DNA of 64,000 nucleotides from a virus, in the IMG/VR virus record IMGVR_UViG_3300025897_000012, positions 1 through 64,000 of that record. The stretch is one strand, 5' to 3'. The number at the start of each line of letters is the position of its first letter. The first letter of the stretch is position 1. A model generated the notes under the pieces. That model ran no database searches, was not told the origin of the DNA, and saw only the letters and a list, made by a program, of their open reading frames with translations. Shown here in pieces: positions 23,733 through 33,048 of this stretch. The translations under genes were made by a program, and so were the position numbers.

Positions 23733-23970
23733 AAAAATAAAAGAGCATTTAGAAGAAACTGAATGGAGCTATTGGAAACACTTAACTCATAGTGTTCATC
23801 AAAGTAATAAATTAATAGCATGTGCTATTAAGTCTTATATACATGGAATATTTCCGTGTTGGTTTAAGGCCGATGGGCCTGTAACAGTAGCAAAAATGTA
23901 TCATCAAATAAACAAAATACATCATGTTCACAAAATGATTAAACAGATGAAAAAAGACGGAGACATATAA
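23725..23970 (+). CDS. Small DUF6356-like protein, second copy
   Basis: I start this gene at the ATG at 23725, within the last bases of the methyltransferase gene; a start at 23695 would be in the preceding coding sequence. The 81-residue product has an N-terminal helix, then SYWKHLTHSVHQSNKLIACAIKSYIHGIFPCWF, the same layout as the protein at 13807-14034 but less hydrophobic. It ends in a His/Lys-rich helix. It may be peripheral to the membrane. The two copies occur in separate modification-gene clusters, which hints at a shared function. Confidence 0.6.
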   Translation: MFRKIKEHLEETEWSYWKHLTHSVHQSNKLIACAIKSYIHGIFPCWFKADGPVTVAKMYHQINKIHHVHKMIKQMKKDGDI

Positions 23971-24554
23971 TGGACACAATGAGCTTACATAGTATACTAT
24001 GCTCATATGGAGATGTAGTAGAACTTGATTATAAATTTAGTGACGATACAATAAATGAACTAAAAAACATACAAGAATGGTTACCTGGACCAAACGGAAA
24101 AACTGCTATTAACTTAACTGGTCCTATTGAAGATTTAGGGCTTGATGTATCAGCAGAGGTTAAACATCAAAGAAATCAACCATATAACGAAAATTTATTA
24201 AAATGTCCAACGCTTAAAATATTTTTTGATCAATGGACTGAACTAGCTAGGTGCAGAGCAGCTACTATGAATAAAGGTAGTTTCTTTAGGTTGCATAGAG
24301 ATGCATTTAGACTAAATGATCAGTTTAGGATTTTTATACCATTAAATAAAACAAACGACGACGAATGGATATTTATATATGACGGAGAAGTTCAAAGATT
24401 CAAACAAGGGGTTCCGTATATATTAAATACTAGAAAAACACATGGTAGTTTTGCTATGGCAGACGGTATATATCACGTACTAATGAGCCTGTTTATAAAC
24501 GAACAAAATATTAAACAAGTATCTAAGATGCTACCAAACTGTAAAGAACATTGA
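23970..24554 (+). CDS. Aspartyl/asparaginyl beta-hydroxylase-like oxygenase
   Basis: A 194-residue protein with FRLHRDAFRLNDQFRIFIPL, in which His109-x-Asp111 is the metal pair of the Asp/Asn hydroxylase branch of the 2OG-Fe(II) superfamily, and a distal His158 in KTHGSFA. A conserved Arg three residues before the FIPL strand would bind 2OG. It overlaps the previous stop by one base. It could hydroxylate an Asp/Asn of a host or phage protein, or a small molecule. It is the last gene before a late promoter. Confidence 0.7.
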   Translation: MDTMSLHSILCSYGDVVELDYKFSDDTINELKNIQEWLPGPNGKTAINLTGPIEDLGLDVSAEVKHQRNQPYNENLLKCPTLKIFFDQWTELARCRAATMNKGSFFRLHRDAFRLNDQFRIFIPLNKTNDDEWIFIYDGEVQRFKQGVPYILNTRKTHGSFAMADGIYHVLMSLFINEQNIKQVSKMLPNCKEH

Positions 24555-24560
24555 TAAATA
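24553..24560 (+). promoter_or_regulatory. Late promoter motif (GATAAATA)
   Basis: GATAAATA overlaps the end of the preceding stop codon and lies 28 bases before the ATG at 24589, the usual spacing for late motifs in this window. A GGAGAAAA ribosome site follows. Confidence 0.6.
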
Positions 24561-24588
24561 AGTATAATAGAGTTAACGGAGAAAAAAT

Positions 24589-25320
24589 ATGAATTATTAT
24601 TTAATTGCTGGTGTAGGCTTTACTGAAATGCGTACTGTCGCAAGCAAATTAATGGATAAACTAAGTGCGTTACATGGTGCAGATACTGTAATAAGAGCTC
24701 CTTTTGGTGCATTAAGATTTTGGAGTCATAATGCAGAACAGCCTAATGATGACTTTGTATGTATGCCATCCGGCGTCGCCGGGTTAGGTACAGCATACGG
24801 TCCTCGAATACAAACCGAAATAACTTCTGATACTCAACACATAGTTATGCATGGTCCAGGAATTCTTAATAACTTAGAAACTATTACAACGTTTTTAAGT
24901 AGTAATAATAGCGAATCACCGACTAAAACTAGAATGACTGTTGGATCAACAGTTAACACTTACTTAATTAAAACTAATGAAAGTTCATCAGCAATGGCGT
25001 TACGTTTGCAAGAAGATTGGGATACAACTGTAGACAATATGCCATATAAAGGAACTGGAATTGTAAATCCTACAAATGAAGACATTCAAGCATCAAAAGA
25101 TGCATACTTTGCATGGTGTGTTAAGCATGCAAATACTGCTGCAAACTTATTTGGCAGCTACGACGAAGAGGTGTGGAATGCATTAGGTGGCTGGAACGCT
25201 GACGGAACACCTTCGCAGGTAGGTGTAGGAATTACTGATGTTACTACTTTTGAAAGAAAAGACGGTACAACAGCAAACTTCACAAACCATACTCATCAAC
25301 TTTACATTACACAATACTAA
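24589..25320 (+). CDS. Putative late (virion-associated) protein, 243 aa
   Basis: The only gene in the plus-strand block at 18.8-25.3 kb with an exact-core late motif (GATAAATA) at its own start. The product starts MNYYLIAGVGFTEM and is rich in Thr, Asn and Gly with no membrane segment; a His-rich end (NFTNHTHQLYITQY) closes it. This composition fits a structural or receptor-contact protein. I recognise no family. It converges on the minus-strand gene at 25323 with a two-base gap and no evident terminator. Confidence 0.65.
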   Translation: MNYYLIAGVGFTEMRTVASKLMDKLSALHGADTVIRAPFGALRFWSHNAEQPNDDFVCMPSGVAGLGTAYGPRIQTEITSDTQHIVMHGPGILNNLETITTFLSSNNSESPTKTRMTVGSTVNTYLIKTNESSSAMALRLQEDWDTTVDNMPYKGTGIVNPTNEDIQASKDAYFAWCVKHANTAANLFGSYDEEVWNALGGWNADGTPSQVGVGITDVTTFERKDGTTANFTNHTHQLYITQY

Positions 25321-25322
25321 GT

Positions 25323-25964
25323 TTATTTTATACCAATTCTCATAAATCTTGTATAATTAACATGTTTACTTAGGTCTAATTCACCTTCATATAATATTTC
25401 TGATAGTGGTGCCATACTTGCAAAATCATCTAAATCGTTTACACAGTTAATATGTTCGTCTAATTCAAAGAAATTATTACTTTGTAGTATAACTAATTTA
25501 CCTGCAGGTATTTTATTATACCATTCATTAAAATTTGGAATATGTTCGCAACTAGTGTTTATAATTGTATCTGGCATATCTGTTAATTTTACTTTATTTC
25601 CTTTGTCATTTAATGTATCATATGTTAAAGGATAAGTTAAGTTAAAGATATCCAATGTTGTAGCTTTAAACTTCCATTCGTCTGTTAACCAAGGCATATT
25701 AAACTCCTCGGCTATTTCACAACAACTTTCATCTATATCAAAACTTCTAATTTTTGTAATAATTACTTTCGATTCAAATAACATAGTAGCTAATGTAGCA
25801 TACCAACCTGCACATAAAAATACTATTCCTAAATCAGGACAATGTTCTTGTACTTTTTCAACAAGCCATTCTTTACTTTTAATTTGACCATTAGATAAAC
25901 AATCTTTATTAAACTTAGGATTATCAAATACTCGATATATGCCGTTAATCAGTTGTGTTGTCAT
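25323..25964 (-). CDS. Class I methyltransferase-like protein
   Basis: A 213-residue protein with LGIVFLCAGWYATLATMLFE as a variant SAM-binding turn, IRSFDIDESCCEIAEEF as motif II with the acidic residue, and IINTSCEHIPNFNEWYNKIPAGKLVILQSNNF as the motif IV and post-III region. It belongs to a methyltransferase type I know from marine phages. It could act on the products of the glycosyltransferases in the same unit. It overlaps the end of the gene upstream by 20 bases. Confidence 0.65.
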   Translation of the reverse strand: MTTQLINGIYRVFDNPKFNKDCLSNGQIKSKEWLVEKVQEHCPDLGIVFLCAGWYATLATMLFESKVIITKIRSFDIDESCCEIAEEFNMPWLTDEWKFKATTLDIFNLTYPLTYDTLNDKGNKVKLTDMPDTIINTSCEHIPNFNEWYNKIPAGKLVILQSNNFFELDEHINCVNDLDDFASMAPLSEILYEGELDLSKHVNYTRFMRIGIK

Positions 25965-26988
25965 TAAATTTTCTTTCTAACCATTCAAAGTTGTTTATTT
26001 TTTTAAGAGCAGATGAATCATCTTTATATTTTTCTCCGTATTCTTTACCAGCAAGTGCTCCTGCAATACAGTAGTTTCCAAATGGCTTGTCTTTGCCTTT
26101 GGTACACCATTGTGTTAACCTAATTTCTGTCTCTTTATCTTCTTGTCCTTGTATAATCTTACTAGATAGTTTAACACACTCCCTAAATGCACTTTTCCAA
26201 GTGTTAAAAGGATCAGTATTAAACGTAGAAATGTTACTTACTTCGGGCATTGCTTTAAAACGCACACTAATGCTTGTGGTCATATCAGTGCTTGTAGTAT
26301 CTACATTTAAAGTTAATTTTCTTGGTAGTAATTTAACGCCGCCGTTTCCATATGTAAGTCTGTTTATAGGATTTAGACTACGCCAAACATACACAATATT
26401 CATTTCATCTTCACTAAGATAATTCATTGATGTAAAATCAAAGGTATCGTTTATACGAGCGTCTCCATCAACTACATAGAACATATGTGTTTTACATAAT
26501 TTTGCAGCTTCAATATGTGCTTGATGTATTCCTTTGACACCATGAACACGCTTTGCTGACGGTATCATGCTTAATAAATGTTTATAATTTTCTTCACAGT
26601 TTGGTTCTTTGTAGCTTATAAACACTATGTCATATTTAGATCTATATGGAGTACTAGCAACTATGTCTACTTCTTTTTTATTAATAAAAAATCTATACTG
26701 AGCTTCTCGAGGATGAATTTCTACTCTTTTAGGATATAAGCATATTCCGTCATACTTGCCAGCAGTATTTTTAAAAACATGTATAACTTTTTGATCCCAT
26801 TCTTCAGGAGTATAAGAAAAATCAAAGTCTTTTTTAACTAATGTGTCGTCCCATATAACCCAAAACATTTTTGTGACAACCATTGCCTGAGCTTCAGCAA
26901 AATTAGGAGCATATTTCAATCCAAAAAACTTATCTTTAAGTTCAGTATAGTGAGGAGTTTTTTCTCCAACAAAAATTATATCATACAT
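25945..26988 (-). CDS. Glycosyltransferase-like protein (GT-A type), paralogue 1
   Basis: A 347-residue protein. The first 110 residues form a separate N-terminal domain; the second part has YDIVFISYKEPNCEENYKHL followed by RVHGVKG and a VVDGDARI segment, in which D-G-D replaces the metal-binding DxD of GT-A enzymes. The paralogue at 34021-34956 shares the same YDVIYLSYDEPNAEKNY and VDGDNRI pattern without the extra domain. A consensus promoter ends five bases before its ATG, so its transcript should be leaderless. The sugar donor is unknown. Confidence 0.6.
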   Translation of the reverse strand: MYDIIFVGEKTPHYTELKDKFFGLKYAPNFAEAQAMVVTKMFWVIWDDTLVKKDFDFSYTPEEWDQKVIHVFKNTAGKYDGICLYPKRVEIHPREAQYRFFINKKEVDIVASTPYRSKYDIVFISYKEPNCEENYKHLLSMIPSAKRVHGVKGIHQAHIEAAKLCKTHMFYVVDGDARINDTFDFTSMNYLSEDEMNIVYVWRSLNPINRLTYGNGGVKLLPRKLTLNVDTTSTDMTTSISVRFKAMPEVSNISTFNTDPFNTWKSAFRECVKLSSKIIQGQEDKETEIRLTQWCTKGKDKPFGNYCIAGALAGKEYGEKYKDDSSALKKINNFEWLERKFNDNTTD

Positions 26989-26993
26989 TTCTT

Positions 26994-27022
26994 ATTATAT
27001 ACTCTTTTAGTTACTATGTCAA
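26994..27022 (-). promoter_or_regulatory. Consensus sigma70 promoter, leaderless start (minus strand)
   Basis: On the minus strand TTGACA (27022-27017) and TATAAT (26999-26994) are 17 bases apart, a perfect consensus. Only five bases separate the -10 box from the ATG at 26988. The -35 box overlaps the stop codon of the upstream gene. This gives the last two genes of the island a private early promoter. Confidence 0.8.
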
Positions 27023-28182
27023 CCATATCTTATTTCATCAAACAAATTTAAAAACAAAGGCATGTGAGATCTTTCTAAAAATTTTGCTCTATTTATTTTA
27101 CCAAATTTTCTCATTGTCTTTAGAGCAGTTTTTGTCTCTAATGAGTTTTTATTATTTTCTATTCTATTTAATTCATGACAAATTAAATCAGCACGTATAT
27201 CAAAGTCTAAATATGTATCATATTTTTCATTTATAAGATCATAGAAAGTAAAATATCCTAACTTATTAATATACTTTATTGTTTGTTGACATCCTAGTGC
27301 AATAAACGGTTTACCCATTACTATTAATTGCCATATACTGAGATTTGTAAATAAGGCATTTACTTCACTCATATAAATTCGGTGGTTGTCGGGTGCCCAA
27401 GGAGTTAATATTGTAAAAAGGCTATTAGAATGATAGTCTAACTTATCATCTTTATCAATAATTGTACCACGAGTATGCAAGTTATTCGATTCTAAAGATT
27501 TACGCAAGGCTAAGCAATTATCAGCTTTTGGAAATTCAGAATATGTATGATATAGTAGCTTAGGATTAAAAGTTTCCATATCATAGTCTTTGACTGGCAT
27601 AATCTTATTAATAGGTTCAAAGAAATTTGTGTATTTTTCGGTATTATTATTAATAATTAACTTAGCTTCTATTTGCCACCAATCAATACTGTATGACTTA
27701 TATGGTTGTAATAATTCTCTATAACTATTATTAACATCTGATGTAACAATTAGTATATTTTCTATTGGTACTTGACATCTCATAAACATTTCTGCTACAT
27801 GCCTAGTACGAATTACTTCATTATACCCCTGTAATGTCTGTCCTAGTATTAAAACTTTCATTTTTCCATCTCGTAAATGGTCTAATGTTTTATTTGGTAT
27901 ATTAATGTTTATTCCATAAGACACTTCAAATGGATAAAATACATAATCTTCTACTGTACTAAAAGGATTACCTATTACATCTCCTGTATATAACGTCATT
28001 TCACAATTATTTTTTTTCATTGTATAATAGAAACTAGAAATAACTTCAGTCATTGCATCTTTACTATCTGGCCATTTGCCATAAGGATAGGGCCAAGTGT
28101 CTTTATTAAAATTGTAACTAGTAATTCCGTTCGGTACAGGGCCGTCGTCTGTTATAATATCATAATAAAAATTAATCGACAT
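27019..28182 (-). CDS. Putative glycosyltransferase, GT-B-like, 387 aa
   Basis: The C-terminal part holds a segment around residues 280-330 with NALFTNLSIWQLIVMGKPFIALG and then QTIKYINKLGYFTFYDL, which matches the donor-site pattern of phage GT-B-like or exostosin-like proteins (a helix, a G-K/H-P-F-I turn, and L-x-x-L-G-x-x-T-F). The N-terminal part is rich in Tyr and Asn. The upstream radical-SAM gene overlaps its start by 11 bases. Function as a sugar transferase is inferred from this motif and from the neighbours. Confidence 0.5.
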   Translation of the reverse strand: MSINFYYDIITDDGPVPNGITSYNFNKDTWPYPYGKWPDSKDAMTEVISSFYYTMKKNNCEMTLYTGDVIGNPFSTVEDYVFYPFEVSYGININIPNKTLDHLRDGKMKVLILGQTLQGYNEVIRTRHVAEMFMRCQVPIENILIVTSDVNNSYRELLQPYKSYSIDWWQIEAKLIINNNTEKYTNFFEPINKIMPVKDYDMETFNPKLLYHTYSEFPKADNCLALRKSLESNNLHTRGTIIDKDDKLDYHSNSLFTILTPWAPDNHRIYMSEVNALFTNLSIWQLIVMGKPFIALGCQQTIKYINKLGYFTFYDLINEKYDTYLDFDIRADLICHELNRIENNKNSLETKTALKTMRKFGKINRAKFLERSHMPLFLNLFDEIRYG

Positions 28183-29455
28183 ATTCTTTTAACCACTGTT
28201 TCCATATTTCAGTAAACTTAGGATGAATTTTTGTAACATCTTGATTTCTAATTCTATCATATGTTAGTGTTCTTTTTACAAGGTGATTTCTATAACCCTT
28301 GTGTCTTTCAATTGTTTCAAGATCATCATACGGAGTGGTTAATCTACTTAAAATATGGTTTAATCGACTTATTCTTATTTGTTTATCAGTTAATAAAGGC
28401 AATCGTTTTTTTAAATCTTCTGCAATTTCTATTCTATACTCATAAGGAATAATGTCTAAAATTAAATCAATTGGTCCATTTACAGGATTGAATACAAAAT
28501 TTCCTCTTTTACCATGATCAATCCAGTAATCAAGTAATTTAGGCAATTCCCATGCATTGTAAACTTGTGCAGTAGCTAGAAAATGTACATGTATTTTAGG
28601 CATTGACAAGTAATGTTTATATGCTTTATCTAGTTGTTCCCAGTTTGCTCCATATCTAATATAATCGTTAGTATAACCTATACCGTCCATACTAAAGTGT
28701 AATTCAACTTGCTTAAATTTAGACAACAATGGCGTAACTTTACTCTTTATTCTACTTCCGTTAGTAGTAATATCTAAAACTAAGTGTGTGTTTCCGCTTT
28801 CTACACACCATTTTAATAGAGTATATACTCCAGGCATGAACAATGGCTCTCCGCCTGCTATTTTAATTGTGTGGAGATGTGGTATTTGTTTTTTTATACT
28901 TTCAAAACAAACTGGATCTTCTATCCATTCGTCTACATCTGTCCATTCTTCAAACATAATATCTTGTGTTTCAGGATGTGCTAACTGTTCTTTAGCTATT
29001 GTACTACTAATTGCACCAAAACACATTCTACAGCCAAAGTTACATAACCTACCAGGACGTAGATCTGACCATACTGGATATCCTGTAGTGTTTCCTTTTT
29101 CAATATCTATGTGTATAGGATCTGTTTTTTGCCTATTACTACGTATAAAATTAGTATTTTGACTTTCTCTATCAGAACCTCCACCCTCTCTATCTTGCTT
29201 GTAACAAGTTCCGCATCTACTTTCAAATTTACCCTCTAACATATTTTTTCTAACTTCTTGCATATCTTTTCCAGTCCAGATATCTTGAAGATCTTTTCCT
29301 TTAACATCATCTACGATATTATTGTTATAATCTCCTAAACAACATAAGTTTACAAATCCATTTGTAGCTACATATTGATGAGTAAACGGCATAGCACAAA
29401 ATGCAGGATTATTAGCAATTTGAGACTCAAAGTTTAAATCATAATTTTTTTTCAT
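28172..29455 (-). CDS. Radical SAM protein with N-terminal twitch domain (copy A)
   Basis: A 427-residue enzyme with an N-terminal twitch (half-SPASM) domain whose Cys are at 20, 38-39, 81 and 84 (CAMPF, LCCLGD, CGTC), then the radical-SAM core with CNFGCRMC (138, 142, 145) and IAGGEP. Radical-SAM enzymes cleave SAM with a 4Fe-4S cluster to start radical chemistry; the twitch domain binds an extra cluster. The same family occurs in phage and bacterial sugar or peptide modification loci. It is the fourth and last radical-SAM gene in a row and overlaps copy B by 17 bases. Substrate unknown. Confidence 0.85.
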   Translation of the reverse strand: MKKNYDLNFESQIANNPAFCAMPFTHQYVATNGFVNLCCLGDYNNNIVDDVKGKDLQDIWTGKDMQEVRKNMLEGKFESRCGTCYKQDREGGGSDRESQNTNFIRSNRQKTDPIHIDIEKGNTTGYPVWSDLRPGRLCNFGCRMCFGAISSTIAKEQLAHPETQDIMFEEWTDVDEWIEDPVCFESIKKQIPHLHTIKIAGGEPLFMPGVYTLLKWCVESGNTHLVLDITTNGSRIKSKVTPLLSKFKQVELHFSMDGIGYTNDYIRYGANWEQLDKAYKHYLSMPKIHVHFLATAQVYNAWELPKLLDYWIDHGKRGNFVFNPVNGPIDLILDIIPYEYRIEIAEDLKKRLPLLTDKQIRISRLNHILSRLTTPYDDLETIERHKGYRNHLVKRTLTYDRIRNQDVTKIHPKFTEIWKQWLKEYVD

Positions 29456-31682
29456 TACATTCCTCTATCATCTGTGCTACATCCGGCAATGATGTTTTCC
29501 AAGACTCGTTTCTAATTTTATCTAAACTTTCCATCCAAGGCCATAAACGGTTATACTCATTAGCATCAGGTTCTTTGTCCCATAAGTGCATTAATATACT
29601 TTTGCATCTTTGCTCAACCTTACGACAAAATGCTTTTTCATCTACACTATTATTCCATTTATCATTTATACGTTTTATAAAATTTTTATATTTTTTATCT
29701 ATATATCGTTTGTATTCTATAGGCAAGTTTTGTATATTAAGTGTAGCAGGTCCGTATAGATTATGTACAATTATAACAGGTTCAATCCGATTCCAATTTT
29801 GCTCTTTCATCCACCATTGCATTTCTGGATAATGTAAAACGTTTTGTAGACTTAAAGTAAGTGTAACACTAGCAATTAATCTTTCAAATCCTTGTTCCTT
29901 ATCAATCCTACGCATATTCTTTAGGACAGTACTAAATTTTCCTGGGTGTCGGATGTATTCAAAATGAGAATTAATACCGTCTATACTCATTCCTAAATTT
30001 ACTTGTTTAAAAGATTTCCATTGATCAAATACTTTGCTAGGAACACCTGCCATATTAGTATTATAATCTAACGTAACATTATTTGCTGTTCCTCTTTTTA
30101 TATAACAATCTAACAGTTCTCTATGTTTTAAATTTATAGTTGGCTCTCCGCCTGTAAAATAATACCTTTTAATTGTATCTAAATTATTCATAATATGCGA
30201 CCATAACTTTGTAAAAGTTTGATCTGGTTCAAAAAGATCAGGAACAGTATTTGTACCATCAGGTAAAGTTTCAATCTTAACTGTGTTATGCCCTCTATAA
30301 TTAAAAACTCCTGAAGGCTGTAACTTTACCCAATCATCATACCATAAATTACTATCAGTTGGTCCACAGCTTCTACACTTTAAATTACATTTATTACCAA
30401 ATCTTAAATCCATATATGTTATAGGGAATTCTTCATCTTTTATGGTTCCGTCTTTTTTAGTAAGTGTAACTGCTTTGTGATATACATCTTCATATAATTT
30501 TCTGGTCCACTGGCGTTTACTTCCTATCCCGTTTTGTTCTTCATTCGTACACAGTTTACATACTTCTGGATCAATGCCATTCAGCATTTCTTGTCTTAGT
30601 TTCTTCCATACAGGTGCATTTCTATGCTGTGTAACGTCATCTTTTCCTGTAAGCACAGTACCATCTTCTTTGTATACTGTACCATAAGGATCATTAATCA
30701 TTTGACAACACATGCGAATACTTCCATCAGCGTTTGTTGCTAAGTGATTCCATGCAATAGGACAAAATGCCTTCCATCTATCTTTGTTTACTAACATATT
30801 CTCCTGTGTTTTTTCTATTTTTTCTACAGGTTTATCTAATCTTAGTTTTAACAATGTTCTTATTTTTCTTCCTCGAGGGGTATCTATACTAGGAAGATCT
30901 TTCTTTAGCCATAGTGCTTCAAGAACTTCTTGATCTTTGTCATACTCTGCAACAATCGCCATAACCTCAACCGGACAATCTGGGTGTAAAACCATTTCAA
31001 TTCTTTCTTGTGAAGTACGAACAATATCTAAATCAAAAGACATAGGTTTTTGAGGCCACGTAAAATCAAAAGAAAAATTATTATTTTGTTTTATCCATTT
31101 GTCCATAGTTTTCTGGAACTTCTTTCTATCCAAAGTTGGAAATATATGCAGTAGCTGATCTGTTAATTTTACAGCAGAAATATTTAACTCGTCTAAGTTT
31201 ATAATATATGACTTTTTAAAATAATCAGTGTAATGACTTGTATTATCATGATCTCTTTTCATATTGTCTGAATGTCTTATCATCCAATGTTCAGTAAGGT
31301 TTTCTTGCTCTTTTAATTTTTGATATCCTAATTGTGCCCAGTAATTGTAATTACGAGTAATAACAAAACAGATAACAGTCATACTACTATCCCAGTATTC
31401 TTTAATAATGTTAGGATTATAACTGTGATAATGATCCTTGTACAGATCATACTTGTTAGGATCGTTTTCACCTTCATATATATGTTCTTTTTCGACTAAA
31501 GAATATTTTATTTTACAAAATGACTTCCATCTATTTGTGCCTATAGGCTGTGCTTCTTTTCTAGGTATTTTGTTAATTTCAGGTACACATTCGCTTAACA
31601 AACTAGTAATCATTTCGCCACCAGTTCCAGCAGAATATAATAAAAGATAATTATGATTGTTGTTGGAAGAATTTAATTTCAT
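29439..31682 (-). CDS. Radical SAM twitch protein with extra N-terminal domain (copy B)
   Basis: A 747-residue fusion. Residues 1 to about 295 form an extra domain that starts with LLLYSAGTGGEMITSLL, which resembles a P-loop of sulfotransferase-like proteins. Residues 303-378 are a twitch domain (C307, C325-326, C375, C378), and the core follows with CNLKCRSC (432, 436, 439) and TGGEP. The core is close to copy A, but the fusion is absent there. The N-terminal part may choose or modify the substrate. The start overlaps copy C by 32 bases, which implies coupled translation. Confidence 0.8.
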   Translation of the reverse strand: MKLNSSNNNHNYLLLYSAGTGGEMITSLLSECVPEINKIPRKEAQPIGTNRWKSFCKIKYSLVEKEHIYEGENDPNKYDLYKDHYHSYNPNIIKEYWDSSMTVICFVITRNYNYWAQLGYQKLKEQENLTEHWMIRHSDNMKRDHDNTSHYTDYFKKSYIINLDELNISAVKLTDQLLHIFPTLDRKKFQKTMDKWIKQNNNFSFDFTWPQKPMSFDLDIVRTSQERIEMVLHPDCPVEVMAIVAEYDKDQEVLEALWLKKDLPSIDTPRGRKIRTLLKLRLDKPVEKIEKTQENMLVNKDRWKAFCPIAWNHLATNADGSIRMCCQMINDPYGTVYKEDGTVLTGKDDVTQHRNAPVWKKLRQEMLNGIDPEVCKLCTNEEQNGIGSKRQWTRKLYEDVYHKAVTLTKKDGTIKDEEFPITYMDLRFGNKCNLKCRSCGPTDSNLWYDDWVKLQPSGVFNYRGHNTVKIETLPDGTNTVPDLFEPDQTFTKLWSHIMNNLDTIKRYYFTGGEPTINLKHRELLDCYIKRGTANNVTLDYNTNMAGVPSKVFDQWKSFKQVNLGMSIDGINSHFEYIRHPGKFSTVLKNMRRIDKEQGFERLIASVTLTLSLQNVLHYPEMQWWMKEQNWNRIEPVIIVHNLYGPATLNIQNLPIEYKRYIDKKYKNFIKRINDKWNNSVDEKAFCRKVEQRCKSILMHLWDKEPDANEYNRLWPWMESLDKIRNESWKTSLPDVAQMIEECNEKKL

Positions 31683-33048
31683 TATCGCTATATCCTACTA
31701 ATTCACTACTATTGTCTATTCCTCTAATAGGAACTAAACTGGTAGCGCCAATTTGTCTTCCGTTTGCACCGTTGTCAAAAATTCCAAGTTCTATAATTTT
31801 TTCATTAAATGATTGAGCTCTTTCTAACATACCCGGTGGTGTCATTAATTTAATCTCTAACCAAAAGTCATCATTTACACTTTTATGGTGATCAATTATA
31901 ATTTTACAATTTTCAATAAATCTTTGTTCGTTTCCTTTGTATAAATCCATACTACCAAAATGGGCACTCATATTTATACTGTTAATATACTGACATGCTT
32001 CTTTCCAATATTTTGTACTTCTACTTCCATTAGTAGTAACAAGTATCCATTGATCTCGTTCCTTTAAATGTTTTAGTATATCTAAAAACTTTGGATTCAT
32101 TGTTGGCTCTCCGCCCCCAAAGTTCCATCTTATACTAGCACCTTTACTCCATGTATCTATTGCTTTATCTATAGTTTCAATAATTTTATTATATGAGTGA
32201 TGTTCTTCTGTATTATTATGAACACTTGGCCAACAGTAGTCACAATCGTAATTACAACGTCTAGTAATGTCCCATAAAATTTGATACTCAATTGGAAAAT
32301 TCATTTCTATTCCAACAGGAATAGTATCAAATGCTATGTGTGGATTTTTTACTGCATCTTGTAATTGTCCTTTGTCTTGTCCATCATACCCATATTTTGT
32401 TACATTTAAATTTTCTAAAGCTAACTCGTCTTTAGCTTTACTTAAAATTACATCGGCTCCACAACCACAACTTGTTAACGGACATGTAGTCCATTTTTTA
32501 GGAGCTTCCCATCCTGTAAAAATACTACCTTGTAATCCCCATACTTTAGTATCTTTTTGTGCTTTCCACTGCCAAGTTGCTGGATCTTTCATAAACTGTT
32601 TGTAAGGATCGTCAAAAAATATTTTTTCTAACCTTCCAATTTCTGCCATTAATTTATGTTGCTGTTCACTGTTCTTGTAATCATGCTTGGGCATAGGCCA
32701 ACCGTTTTCAGTATTAGCATTTATCCAATCTTTACGTTTATCACTGCCGTCTGCTCCTATAATAGATTCTCTATATTCTTGCCATTGCCTATCTATTAAC
32801 TTTGGATCTTGATTCGTATAGGTTGTTACACGCTGATCATGAACTTTACCGTAATGAGATGCACTTGCACAATTTGCAATCCATACATTACCATCATAAT
32901 CTATGTATAAACTTCGCACTCCAGCACTACACTTCCAATCTTTCCATTTGTTTAAGTTATTTGCAATTACTTCATCAACACTAAAAAGACTATACTGATT
33001 ATTTTTGTTATAAATTCTAAGTTGTTTATTGTCTGTAGGTTGATCCAC
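31651..33048 (-). CDS. Radical SAM protein with SPASM-like domain at the N-terminus (copy C)
   Basis: A 465-residue protein. The core lies in the C-terminal half, with CNYDCDYC (265, 269, 272) and FGGGEP. The N-terminal half has Cys at 40, 60, 189, 194 and 196. The spacings C40-C60 (20) and C189-C194-C196 (5 and 2) equal those of the C-terminal SPASM-like domain of copy D (C260-C280, C304-C309-C311), so this domain appears to have been moved to the front, with about 105 extra residues between. It starts at GTG directly after the copy D stop, with AAGGAG nine bases upstream. The order of domains is unusual for the family. Confidence 0.8.
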   Translation of the reverse strand: MDQPTDNKQLRIYNKNNQYSLFSVDEVIANNLNKWKDWKCSAGVRSLYIDYDGNVWIANCASASHYGKVHDQRVTTYTNQDPKLIDRQWQEYRESIIGADGSDKRKDWINANTENGWPMPKHDYKNSEQQHKLMAEIGRLEKIFFDDPYKQFMKDPATWQWKAQKDTKVWGLQGSIFTGWEAPKKWTTCPLTSCGCGADVILSKAKDELALENLNVTKYGYDGQDKGQLQDAVKNPHIAFDTIPVGIEMNFPIEYQILWDITRRCNYDCDYCWPSVHNNTEEHHSYNKIIETIDKAIDTWSKGASIRWNFGGGEPTMNPKFLDILKHLKERDQWILVTTNGSRSTKYWKEACQYINSINMSAHFGSMDLYKGNEQRFIENCKIIIDHHKSVNDDFWLEIKLMTPPGMLERAQSFNEKIIELGIFDNGANGRQIGATSLVPIRGIDNSSELVGYSDNEIKFFQQQS

